Shown here: positions 31,401 to 41,631 of the stretch, piece after piece
How the letters are laid out: every line of letters starts with the position of its first letter
How positions within the stretch are numbered: position 1 is the first letter of the stretch
NCBI RefSeq assembly: GCF_011745365.1
Contig: NW_024468917.1
Span: 310,001-374,000, forward strand
Source: Cryphonectria parasitica EP155
Taxonomy: Eukaryota; Ascomycota; Sordariomycetes; Diaporthales; Cryphonectriaceae
Reading direction: 5' to 3'
Length of the DNA stretch: 64,000 bases
Program-made: the position numbers and the translations under genes
The notes under the pieces: generated by a model
What the model was told of the DNA's origin: nothing
Database searches by the model: none
What the model saw: the letters and a program-made list of their open reading frames with translations, nothing else

Positions 31401-32732
31401 CAGAGCAACTTGATTTGCTTGGATGGAAGAAATCTTGACCCTGAATTGTCGCTTGGGTGCAGCAGCTTTGAGAGGGGTCTGGGCTTGACGACTTGGAGAG
31501 CTGCCTTGGGCTCTGAATGTGTCAAGGGGTTTGCGTGCAAAGGCTGTTATGTCCATGATGTCGACCAAATCTGCATCATCATCATCGTCACCCCTTTCTA
31601 ACCTCTCACTGAACACTGTAGTCTGTTGTGTCTGTGCTGACTCGAGGTCCTTACCCAACACATCCTCTGCTCTCGCAGGAGGTGAGCTGGGAGGAGTCCC
31701 AGCATCCAGCATCTCAGCATCTGTGCTCTTTGTAGATGTAGGTGTCTGTGGCCGACTCGAGCTCTCCTTTGCAGGCACGTTTCCGCTGGGATTGAAGTTG
31801 AACCTCTCAAACAGCGAGGACTTGGCGATTTTCTTCTTGGTCTTGGCCTCATGGGCGAGTTGCATCGCACGCTGCATGCGCTGCGTCTCGCGGTTCATCT
31901 CCTCGATGGCCTTCTTGCTAGCCTTACGCGAGGGTCGAGACTGTTGGCCCTGGGTGAGCTTGCGACCCCCTTCGTCGTCGGTGATATCGGAAACGTCGTC
32001 ATCGTTGTCGTCGCCCAGCTGTTCCAGTGCTGCTGCGGCGCGGGCCTCCTTCTTGCGGACCTCCTCGGCCTCGCGGGCCAGACGCTCCTTGCGCTTCCTC
32101 TCCACGAGGGCTTTGAAGCGGTCGCTCTTGAGAGGTGGCAGGTCTGAGTCGCTCGCGGAATCCCCAACAGGGTTCTCCTGACCAGACGGAGGAGGCTTGG
32201 AGGGAGTAACAAAGAGACCCGGTGATGTCTCTGCCCGGGGTGTTGGGTCACTGGGCTCGGGAGTACTGCTCTGTCGGTTCCTCAGCTTCAACTGCCTCGA
32301 TCGAACGGGCATGTCCTCGTCTTCGTCACCGTTCTCCGCATCGTCCTCGATCCCCGCCGTCTTGCTACTCGCGTGGTGGTCTTGCGTGTTCACGTCCTCG
32401 CCTCCTACCGACTTCCCCACGCGTCGCGTCGCGTCTTTTACGTCTTCCAAGGCCCCGCCCTGCATCCGAGCCGCGAGCCGGCCTCTAGGACGTACAATGG
32501 CCTCCTCCTCCTCATCGTCGTCGTTGGACATGTCGTCGCCCTGGACAAGCGAAGGGGAGGCAAGTCGAGGCAATCGTGCCTTTCTTGCCGGCAACTTGGG
32601 CACATCCTCATCCGAGTCGCTGTCGACAGTCGCTAGCAATTTTCGTAGTCTCGACTGCGGTGACAAGTCGAAGCGGTCGGGAGATGCTGCGCTTCGGGTC
32701 GGAGAGGAAGTCGCAGGTTGAGGTGAAGCCAT
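28450..32732 (-). CDS. mrc1: Mrc1/claspin, mediator of the replication checkpoint
   Basis: Replisome protein that couples polymerase to helicase and carries the checkpoint signal from Mec1/ATR to Cds1/Rad53. Two exons, 29563-32732 and 28450-29506 (56-base intron, GTACGT donor), give 1408 residues, the usual size in filamentous fungi. The N-terminus is Ser/Asp/Glu-rich and disordered (RLRKLLATVDSDSDEDVP). Around residues 810-900 sits a cluster of SQ/TQ sites, including LDFTQSQTHGLDSLL, the expected kinase targets. The conserved MRC1-like domain follows (residues about 945-1080: EESEDEYAGLGG, then DKLFHDITRGMLRRK after the splice). The tail contains FLFEIQPG and ends with basic repeats. Start chosen at MASPQPATSS; an in-frame ATG-less extension upstream looks like leader. 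Confidence 0.93.
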
Positions 32733-33784
32733 GGTTATTATTGTTGTGGAAATAAAAATGCAGGGCTTCAAAAATCTGTATGTATGGCGCAAACACGACC
32801 AAATATCATAGCGGCACCATTATTTTCTTTTTCTGTCTCTTTCGCCCTGGTCAATTGGTTCGTTCTGTTGCTTGTGAAAATGGTACGAATAATGGCGGCT
32901 CGATGTGGAAGTCGACGTGCAGTGGGGGAAAACGCGGTTGGGGGCTCGTTTACGCGACGTCGAGCCCCCCTACGCGTCTGGCAGGGGTGGGCTGTAAATA
33001 TCCACTGAAGTCATGGTAGCACTATAGGGATTGATGCCAAACCAAAGCTGCATGCTCTTGATATTATTTACTATCTTCTAAAAAAGAGAAGAGGTCGGAC
33101 AAAAAGAAGTCGACGTGAATATTTAATCTTGATTACTTCTAAAACTTTTTAATATGCTCTCGCAGCTCCTTTGCGACAACAATCGCAGAGTTTGTTTTAA
33201 AAGGTGCTGCCTTCTCAGCCTTAGCTCTGGAACCCGGACAGGTGCTGGAACAGTGAGTTTTACTTGCAGAGGGGAAGATGGGCCATGTCTAGTGCAGCTT
33301 ATACCACCAGTGGGCTGAGGGAGACCTCAAAGTCCCTGTAGCCACCACCTTTTCCCCGATACAGACAGACCTTACTGTCAAAGCTCCCTGCCCTTCCTGG
33401 CATCACTGCCAGTCATCTTGACACACATTTAGTAATTCAAATGCCCTTCCTTCTCCAGGCTTTCCTTCCACCTTTGGGTATCGTCCCTGAAAACACGTTT
33501 TTCAAACCATCCCAGGCTCGTAAGCCGTATATCCTCGAACGCCGAGAGATCCTAGAAATACACCACATATCGAAGAGGAGAAGCCGCTGAGCCGTTGTCT
33601 CTGCGACTTGCTCAGTTGACATGCCCAACTTGATCCAGGTCTGGAACGCTGAATGTTGTAATCACCCCCAAGAACGCCAATGCCGCGAACCATAAATCTT
33701 TTTTCGCCCCCTTCTTTCTCTGTTGTTAAATGCCCTCAAGAAACTCGCTCTAATATCGTCTGGTATGGACCAGTGCCGAATGCT
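32733..33784. other. Intergenic, mrc1 promoter and hfi1 3' flank
   Basis: No gene is seen. GACGTG/ACGCGT-type GC-rich words near 32940-32975 upstream of mrc1 include an ACGCGT at 32971-32976, the MCB-like element of S-phase genes. The right half is AT-rich with no long frame. Confidence 0.4.
32971..32976. promoter_or_regulatory. MCB-like ACGCGT box upstream of mrc1
   Basis: The palindrome ACGCGT, the binding word of MBF-type cell-cycle factors, occurs about 240 bases upstream of the mrc1 start codon. Budding- and fission-yeast replication genes use it for G1/S expression. A single six-base word is weak evidence. Confidence 0.3.
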
Positions 33785-35365
33785 CTATGCGACTGCCAAG
33801 GTGGAATCCAGTACGGCATCTAGAGCATCCAAAGCACCGTCGTCTGCACCGGCCCAGTAGTAGTCTGTGTCGATGTCCATCTCGTCATCGTGCGACACGC
33901 CGTTTGACAATTGTGGCTGCTTGCCCTTGTCAGCACCAGCTATCGGCAGATCGCCGCCGCCGCCGCCCCCGCGACTCATGGCCTCCTTCTCGTACCCCTC
34001 TATGTACGTGTAGTCGTCGAGATGCTCCAGCTCTCCGTCACGGTAGTTGTTTTGCAGACCTCTGATGAGCACCGGGAATTGGGCCATGCCGCAGTCCGCG
34101 ACTTCAAGCGCCAGCGACAGATCACCCATGTTCAGAGGCCCTCTCTCGCTGGCATGTTTCGACTCGATGGGTAGCAAGCCGCACTTATCCCTCAGTATCT
34201 CGCCTCTTTGTGCTGCGTCTTCTTCCTTGGAAAGTTGCTTCTTATATTTGAATGTTTGTATCCACCCGGAGCCAGTGCCGAAGCCCGCACTGCCCGATTC
34301 GCCAGGCCCGTTGCTCCGAGTCCTGCTGAATATCGAGGTTAAGACCTCCTTGATGAAGGATTCGGTTGCAGCTGATACCAAATGGGCAGAGTCTGGGGCG
34401 GCAGATTCCAGACCAGCTTCGTAGCAGTAGGGTAGCATACGCGAGTCGACGTAGCCAACCTCGGGGAATTCGCCTGATTCGAGCGAGAGTGGATTCAGGT
34501 GTCGCTTCCTGATGTCTTGCTCTCGGTCTGGTGCACCCGTCAGCAAATGGAATCCAATCCCCAGGACAGAGCAAGCAATGCGCCGACATACTCATATTCA
34601 GGCCACTACTTGGCGCGCTTTCCTCAGCCAGTCGAGGGCGTTTCGCTCGTTGGTGATGCTCAGTGAAGAGGTCGGCCATGGAGACGTAGGGATCGACCTG
34701 GGTGTGCTAACGTCAGCATATCGGTAACGATGAACGGAAGGGTAACCGTCCAGACTGGAGATGGGTAACCGTACTTCGTTCTGTTGCAAGTCTTTGATTC
34801 GTCTTCGATCACGACTGGGCAGTTGCATGACCTCTGCCTTCAGCCGCCTCTCCGCCGCATCGCCAGACGTCGCCTTGTTCCCTGCACCCAGGGCTGGCTT
34901 GTCGTTGGCACTGACCCAAGGGGCCAGACCCGGGTCGGGCATCTCGCGGGTGACATTGGCATAGAGCCCAGAGAGGAGCTGATTGTGTAGATGTTCGACC
35001 TCGCCATTGGGGGACGTAATTATAGAATCGATCCTATCCGAGAATTCGCTTTGGTTCAGTCGCCCTGTATGTATTTGTCAGCATGGTCCGAAGGGAGACA
35101 AGAGATAGGAAAATCTGAGGGTAGACTAACCGATGAAGAACTGGGTCAATGCTTCCTTATACGTTGCCCATTGTTCGGTGCCGATATTTGCCTTGAGGGC
35201 GGAATATATGGGCTCAAGATCGATCCGTGCAGGTATTATCTGACTTGTCTTGGAAGGTTTGGCGTTTGCAGAGGGCGTGGATACGGTTATAGTCTTGGAT
35301 GCGAAGGTGGGAGTCGAGAGGGTGACCGCTGGTCGCGACAGGTCGGCTGGGTTGATGTCAGGCAT
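33785..35365 (-). CDS. hfi1: SAGA coactivator subunit Hfi1/Ada1
   Basis: Structural subunit of the SAGA histone acetyltransferase complex (TADA1 in animals), nuclear. Four exons (35131-35365, 34775-35064, 34592-34697, 33785-34527) splice in frame to 457 residues. The SAGA-Tad1 region begins [20 protein letters not shown] (about 45-65) and [39 protein letters not shown] and [19 protein letters not shown] are further conserved blocks. [20 protein letters not shown] is the histone-fold helix, and [19 protein letters not shown] the last one. The C-terminus is Gly/Asp-rich. Donors are GTTAGT, GTACGG and GTATGT; branch sites CTGAC precede each acceptor. A run of 13 G (C on the coding strand) lies 16 bases upstream of the ATG. 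Confidence 0.9.
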
Positions 35366-36233
35366 CTTGGCTGGGGGGTCGGGGGGGGGGGGGTGGAACT
35401 TTCGCGGACGCGATCGAGGATAGAGCCGAGGGATGTAGCGAGTCGCCTGAGAGAAAATGTGCCTACCGCCTCGCGGCAGGGTCGGCAATCAGGGCATGAG
35501 ACGAGTGCCTAAAGTCATGCGATCATGATTCTCAATCTGGATTGATGGATTAGGTCCGTGGTGGGCTGAGAATAGATGGTGAAGTTGAGGCTGGGGATGG
35601 AAGGAGGTTGGAATTGAGTTGCGTTTACGAGCTGGCCGCACGAGTCGCAAACCACAGGCAAGACAGGAGATACAGTGGGCAGAAACCCCTACGAAGCCGC
35701 CCTAGCCCTAGCGCAGCACCCTAGCAGATCTCTCCAAGGAGCCCCAGAGGAGGCGGTGGGGTCTGCAATACTTCAACAGGCGCATATGTACATAATTGAG
35801 TAATTTAGTAACATAGACATATGTATGCCTCCAGTCATATTTTATTCCGCTCAGACTGTATTTCATGTACTGTTATGTCGCATTCGATCCTCTCTCCTCA
35901 ACAGGTAGGATCACAGCCATATCATATCGTGTTCGTTGCTTGCTTGGGTGGTCTGCGCAAAGATGAGCTGAGAGGACTGAGCGCATCCTTCAGAGCCGCT
36001 AAAGAGAATCTACATCCAGCCCCCTCCTCCCCTCAACGATCTGCCGAATCGACGGCAGCGCGCGCACCACAAGACCGCAAGACGCGTCAGTTTGAAGTCA
36101 ACATTCACTCCACCTAACGGTACATCACGCTGCATTGCACACGTTGTTGCCTCTCCTCGACTACTCGCCACACAGGGACTCTTAGTGCTTGCGTCGTGGA
36201 TGTTTTGTGGTCCCATTTTGCCAAAATGCGACC
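35366..36233. promoter_or_regulatory. Divergent promoter region, hfi1 / GCP3 gene
   Basis: The two genes diverge here, so both promoters must lie in this 868-base interval. It includes a 13-base G run at 35381-35393. No other gene or known element is recognised. Confidence 0.5.
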
Positions 36234-39142
36234 ATGTCGCGCAATAATCAGAAGCATGTCGACGCCGGTATCAAGCAGCTCGTAGGGCACATCATTCCCA
36301 AGGCCAGAAGAGAGGAGGATAGGCTCTTCGTCCAAGATACGGTGGACGAGCACATCGAGCTGGCACATGCGATCCTCAATGAGTAAGAGGACACCCCGAA
36401 GCTGCATCTCTTTTCCCAACTCCCTAGGCCCTTGTTGACTTTCTATGTGGCAGCAACTCGTCCCCCGCTATCTCTGCCGACAGCAACCATGCCCACGACT
36501 TGATTAAGAAGAAGCTGGTCCAGACTAATCCAAGTGCTGCCTTGCGATTCACAAACCTGTACACACGCCTGCTTTCTGTTCCGGTGCTCCAGCAAAAATG
36601 GGCCATTCTATATCTTTTGTATCAGCTCGCCGACTCCCCCGACCCAGATGAACCCCTGCCTCTCGAGGCCTTGAGACAAATCGCTGGAAATAAGAGGGTC
36701 GAGGCCATACGGCGTAGCGAGACGGAACCAGCTTTGCAATCTTCGAAAAGCCCCTCGAGGGAAGACGAGCAGTTTAGGGAAGCTTTCCAACCTAGTGGCC
36801 TGAAGAAGTTCCCGCCGGAGGAGGCGAGACGGGGTCCAGATGAATCGAGAGGCGAGGACGAGATTGAGGAGAGTGCCGACGCCAGAGATGTCGCACTGAA
36901 ATCCAAGTTCCTTTCCGACAATCAGACCGATTTGGACCCGCCGGAAACCTCGCTTCTGCGAGATCTACCGTTCACGCTCCAGGGACTATCTTCCACTTCT
37001 CTGCCGTTCGGCAAGGAGGACAGTCTCAAGCTACCGGCCACACTTCCGCCTCCCCTGATATCTCTCCTGCATAGCCTGGCCGAGCCATCACTCCTGTACA
37101 AGAGCCTCACAGACTGGGTCAAGACCCCTGCAGGAGGGCTCCTGGGGCAAAGCCTGCGGGCGGCAGTGAACGAGGAGTTGAGGGCTTACTTAAGCCTGAT
37201 AGCCACTCTGGAGGGTCAGATCCGGCGCGCACTATCCTCTCTAGATGAGTCGGCGCCACGAAATGGTATCGGGAAGGCTGGGGTGACGTTGAAACGGATG
37301 GTCGTTTGGACCCGAGAGGCAACGATGGGCCTGCGGCTTTTGAGTCTGATCGCAGAGGAATCGAAAAGCAAGAAGGGCGGCCAGCTGATCACCTTGATCC
37401 ATGGCTTCTCTACGTCACACGGCGACCCCATCGTTGCAGCATTTGCAGAGCGCCTGCTGGGCTCCGTGACGAGACCATTTTACGACATACTCCGACACTG
37501 GATATACGACGGAGAGCTGCAGGACCCCTATCGGGAATTTTTTGTGAAGGAACAGGATCCCAATGACGAGGAGCGGCAGGACCTCAAAGCTCGTGGCATG
37601 AGTAGCGTCTGGAACGACAAGTATGAGGTTGACAAGGGGATGATACCGAGCATCACTACTGATGACTTTGCCCAAAAGGTGTTTTTGATCGGCAAGTCAC
37701 TTAACTTCATTCGGCACAGCTGTGGCGACGCCCCGTGGGTAGACGACTACTCAAAGTCTTCCTCCAAAGAACTTCGATATGGCGACACAGCAACACTCGA
37801 AGCGTGGATTGACGAGGCGTACAAAACCACGATGAAACGCCTGATGGATCTGATGACGGCCAAATTCCACCTCTTCCACCATCTCAAGGCCCTGAAGAGC
37901 TATCTCCTGCTGGGGCAGGGTGACTTTATCGCCCTGCTCATGGAATCCCTCGCAGCCAATCTCGACCGACCTGCCGGTGCGCAATACCGCCACACCCTCA
38001 CAGCCCAGCTGGAACATGCCATCCGAGGCTCCAATGCCCAATACGAGTCCCCTGAAGTCCTTCGCCGCCTCGATGCACGTATGCTGCAGCTCTCCCACGG
38101 TGACATTGGCTGGGACTGCTTCACGCTGGAATATAAGGTCGACGCACCGACAGATGTTGTCGTCACCGAGTGGGGCAACAAGCAGTATCTCAAGGTTTTC
38201 AACTTTCTCTGGAAGATCAAGCGGGTAGAGTTTGCCCTCTCGTCTACGTGGCGAAGGTGTATGACAGGCGCGCGGGGTGTTCTGCAGACGAATGATGGTG
38301 CGATGCTTGAGACATGGAAGGCTACGCGTGGTGTGCTGGCAGAGATGATTCACTTTGTCGGCCAGCTGCAGTACTACATCCTGTTCGAAGTGATTGAGTC
38401 CAGCTGGGACGAGCTGCAGAAGGGCATCGCCAAGGACGACTGCACGCTGGACGACCTGATCAAAGCACACTCCAAGTTCCTCAACTCTATCACGCGCAAG
38501 GGTCTGCTCGGCGCCAAGCGAAAGTCATACCACGAGCCATCAGCCGCGGGGGGCGAGGACCGGAATGGCTACCTTGTTCAGCTCAAGGATATCCTCGACA
38601 ACATGCTGTCGTACCGAGATTCAGTCGATGGACTCTACTCATGGTCCGTCTCAGAGTTCACGCGCCGGCAGGAGGCGGACGTACGTACGAGCTCGGCCGC
38701 CACAACGGGCTTCGGGACGGGCGTACACCGGCAGCTCTTCCCATCCCGCCAGCAGGGACACGTGAAGTCAGCCTCAGCGGCCACATCTACCCGCGGCTCA
38801 CAGCCCAACACGCCCATCATGGAGGCGTCCACCTTGGATGACCCCTTCGCCTCATTCGGCTCGGCCGCCGGGCTGGTCTCGGAACTCCCTGCTCTACAAG
38901 AACGATTGAAGATGCTGGCCACCGCCTTTCAGAAGCAGCTGTGCGCCCTGCTCGGGGACTTGGCGTACCAACCCGACGTGGACCTCCGATTCCTAGGCGT
39001 CGCGATGAATTTTAATGATGCCTATGTGCCCATGAGACCCAAGTCGAGCAGGCACCAGGGAGCGGGGTCAGCGGCTGCAGTGCCTGGGTCGGCGGCGCCT
39101 GGGACGGCGAGAAGCGAGGTCGACAGGACGAGGTTGGGATGA
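36234..39142 (+). CDS. Gamma-tubulin complex component 3 (Spc98/Alp6)
   Basis: GCP3-type subunit that, with GCP2 and gamma-tubulin, nucleates microtubules at the spindle pole body. Two exons, 36234-36382 and 36454-39142 (71-base intron, GTAAGA donor), give 945 residues. The N-terminal helices read IKQLVGHIIPKARREEDRLF and LIKKKLVQTNPSAALRFTNL. The GCP N-terminal grip domain starts at SLLRDLPFTLQGLSS (about 245) and includes LTDWVKTPAGGLLGQSLRAA. The conserved LLGQGDFIALLMESLAANL (about 555) and WDCFTLEYKVDAP, YLKVFNFLWKIKRVEFAL (about 645) mark the C-terminal domain that binds gamma-tubulin. A Ser/Ala-rich insert near 840-870 and a Gly/Ala-rich tail are low-complexity. GCP3 rather than GCP2 is inferred from LLGQGDF and overall similarity. 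Confidence 0.9.
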
Positions 39143-40226
39143 ACTGAGGTCACACACGTGGCCTGGAGGAATGGATGGGTGTGGATAGGGCCCGTTTAGC
39201 TCAGCTACCACTCACTCAACGGACTGCTTTGAAGATGTGTTACGAAAGAGGTTTATGGCGTTTAGCGTGTCTCGACTATGAGATCTTTTTGAGGACCATG
39301 CTTGAAAAGGAAACACAAAATGAAACGATGATACCAAACAAATACTTTCTTCCTGCCCTCGGATGTGGGACAGGCCATGCATCGCATCGCATTCGAGCCA
39401 TGGACGGCTGGAAAGCCACGACAACGATCCGGCAACGAGCTTGGTCTTTGTAGAGAAGTATAAAATGTGAGTACCGAACAGGTCTTAGACGTTTGGGATA
39501 CATGCGTTATGTTCACCTCGGCCCAAAAAAAGGAAGGAAAAAAAAAGAAAGAAAGAAAGAAAGAAAGAAAAAAGACCTGCGTCCACGAAACAAGCTGCGC
39601 GGACCTACCGATCTAGGTAATTGTTTCCCAAAAAAGTAAACAGTTCGTTGAGAAAGAGAGTGTGTGTGAGCGAGTCCAGTCCAGCAGGGATCCATCCTCT
39701 CAGATGCATAGAAAGGTCGTGGGAAATTCCTACAACAAAATGAAGGATACAAGAAAGATCTTTAAAGAGCAGGTGAGATCTTGCAAGACAGGCTCTTCTT
39801 TTATAACTTGCTTAATTTGGTAGGGAACTCGTGGCTCTTGGGTCACAACCCATGTCGACCCGACTTTCTGGATGGGGCGATCGGGTCCCGATGACAAGTC
39901 TCGTGCATATGCCGTCGCAACGGAGCTAGAACGCGTTGTCTGGTTGACTATACTCACGCCTTTGAAGACATACACAGAGACATAGAGTCTTCTAATATAT
40001 ATTTTTATAAATCCTGAGCATTATCATGGCTAATGGCTGAGAGGCTCGTCTGAGGGACAACAACTGGCGACCAGCTTCAAGACCCTCCTTTCCTATTCCT
40101 CCCTCCAGGCCGCTCACTTGCCTACCTAGCCTAGTCCCTCATTATACCTAGCCATTCGTTTTCGAAACCACTATCACTTTACCACAAATAGTCATCGAGC
40201 TGCTGTGTCTTTGTGTGTGTGTCAAG
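39143..40226. other. Intergenic, with GAAA repeat and cutinase promoter
   Basis: Contains an (GAAA)n purine tract at about 39537-39571. A TATA-like TATAAAT lies at 40006-40012, 215 bases upstream of the cutinase start. No gene is seen; a TAGCTCAG word near 39197 has no matching tRNA B box. Confidence 0.45.
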
Positions 40227-41133
40227 ATGAAGTCGATCCTCACCTCAGTCTCGTTCCTGCTGAGCCTGGGCGTCGCCCTCGCTGCCCCAGCCCCAGCACC
40301 AGGCTTCCAGGAGACACGGTCCACCTCCCTCGTCCGCCGTAACTACACGGACCTATATGCGGACCAGCTGGTCGACGGCACGGCCTGCAGGGATGTCACC
40401 GTCATCTACGCCCGCGGCACCGACCAGGAGGGCAACATTGGCGAGCCCACGGATGTCGGCCCAGAGTTCCTCGATGACCTTGGAGTCTATGTCGGGATTA
40501 ATAATCTGGCTGCGCAGGGAGTCAACTACTCGGCAGATGTTACTGGGTTTGAGGAGGGGGGAGATCCGACGGGGAGTGCGCTTATGGCAAACCTGACGAA
40601 TCTTGTAAGTTGGTGGCAACAGAGAGAAGGAAGTTGGCTGAACACAGGTTTAGGGGAAGAGACTTCGTTTTGCTGACCTTGATGTGTCCTTGGTGGTGTA
40701 GGCCTATGAGCAATGCCCTGACACCCTCCTCGTGCTCTCTGGGTACAGCCAGGGTGGGCAGCTTGTGCATAATGCCGCTGACTTGCTCTCGACTGAGGTT
40801 ACTGACTTTGTCGCTGCTGGTACGTCTCAACATTCTTTCGCCCTCCGCCCCCAGCAACATAGAATTTATGGAAGCCCAAGGAGTATCATCTGATGAGCTC
40901 ACAAATTAACCCTTTCTTCTTTTTTCCTTCCTCTAGTTCTTATCTTTGGAGACCCAGATGATGGCGAGGATGTCGGCGACATCCCATCTTCCAAGGTGCA
41001 TGTCATCTGCCACCCTCTGGACGGCATCTGCAAGGGCACGAGTATTGTCACCCCGGCTCACCTGGACTACCAAGAGGACTCGGACGCAGCAGCGCAGTGG
41101 GTTGCTGGAGAATTGGGATATTCGGTGTCATAA
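40227..41133 (+). CDS. Secreted cutinase-family esterase (CE5)
   Basis: A secreted serine esterase that hydrolyses cutin or short-chain esters. Three exons (40227-40604, 40702-40819, 40937-41133) give 230 residues. A signal peptide (1-20) ends at ALA|AP, followed by a short Pro/Ala-rich and possibly Kex2-cleaved segment (LVRR at 35-38). The catalytic triad is intact: S142 in GYSQGG, D194 in HPLDGICKG and H207 in PAHLDY. Cysteines C54-C131 and C190-C197 fit the two conserved disulphides. TVIYARGTDQEGNIG supplies the oxyanion-hole strand. Introns have GTAAGT and GTACGT donors. AATAAA words near 41287 are candidate poly(A) signals. Cutinase versus acetylxylan esterase cannot be fully separated by eye; overall motif set favours cutinase. 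Confidence 0.92.
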
Positions 41134-41631
41134 TGAAGGATCAGACACACGTTCGACATACCCATTTTGGGGTCAAGAAAGACAGAAAAATATATCAATG
41201 GGCAAGACGTGCATTACCTTTGATTTATGCTTCAAATGCTCATGTATAATTGATTCAACATGCAATCACGCAATCTTGACCCCAGATAAATAAATAAAAC
41301 AAGACGGATTTTGGTTGCTATTTTGTTAGTTGCCTTTTATGGCCTAGCGGAAGATCTACCCGAAACATCCCTGTCAGGTCCCTTCCCACCTGGAAAACGC
41401 GTCGCGAAGAAGAAGGCGCGTTTTTTGTTAATTGATGATTGATGTTTGGATCTCCAAATGACGACAAGAGCTGCCATGCACCTCAGCCCACCGTCACAGT
41501 CACCGCTGCGCATAGCCAACCGACGACAACACTTAAGCTGCCAACAGATTTGAACACTCCTTTATTTTTTCCCCTTCCACCAGCTTGAGATCACTCATCT
41601 ACTTGCATAACCCCTCCTCCCTGCAGACAAG
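41134..41631. other. Intergenic, cutinase 3' flank and dpb2 promoter
   Basis: Short gap between two plus-strand genes. Candidate poly(A) words (AATAAA) lie near 41287-41297. An ACGCGT-like CGCGTC word sits at about 41398-41403. No gene is seen. Confidence 0.45.

Noticed and set aside
39194..39205. TTTAGCTCAG word downstream of the GCP3 gene
   Set aside because: No B box and no acceptor-stem complement; a chance word.
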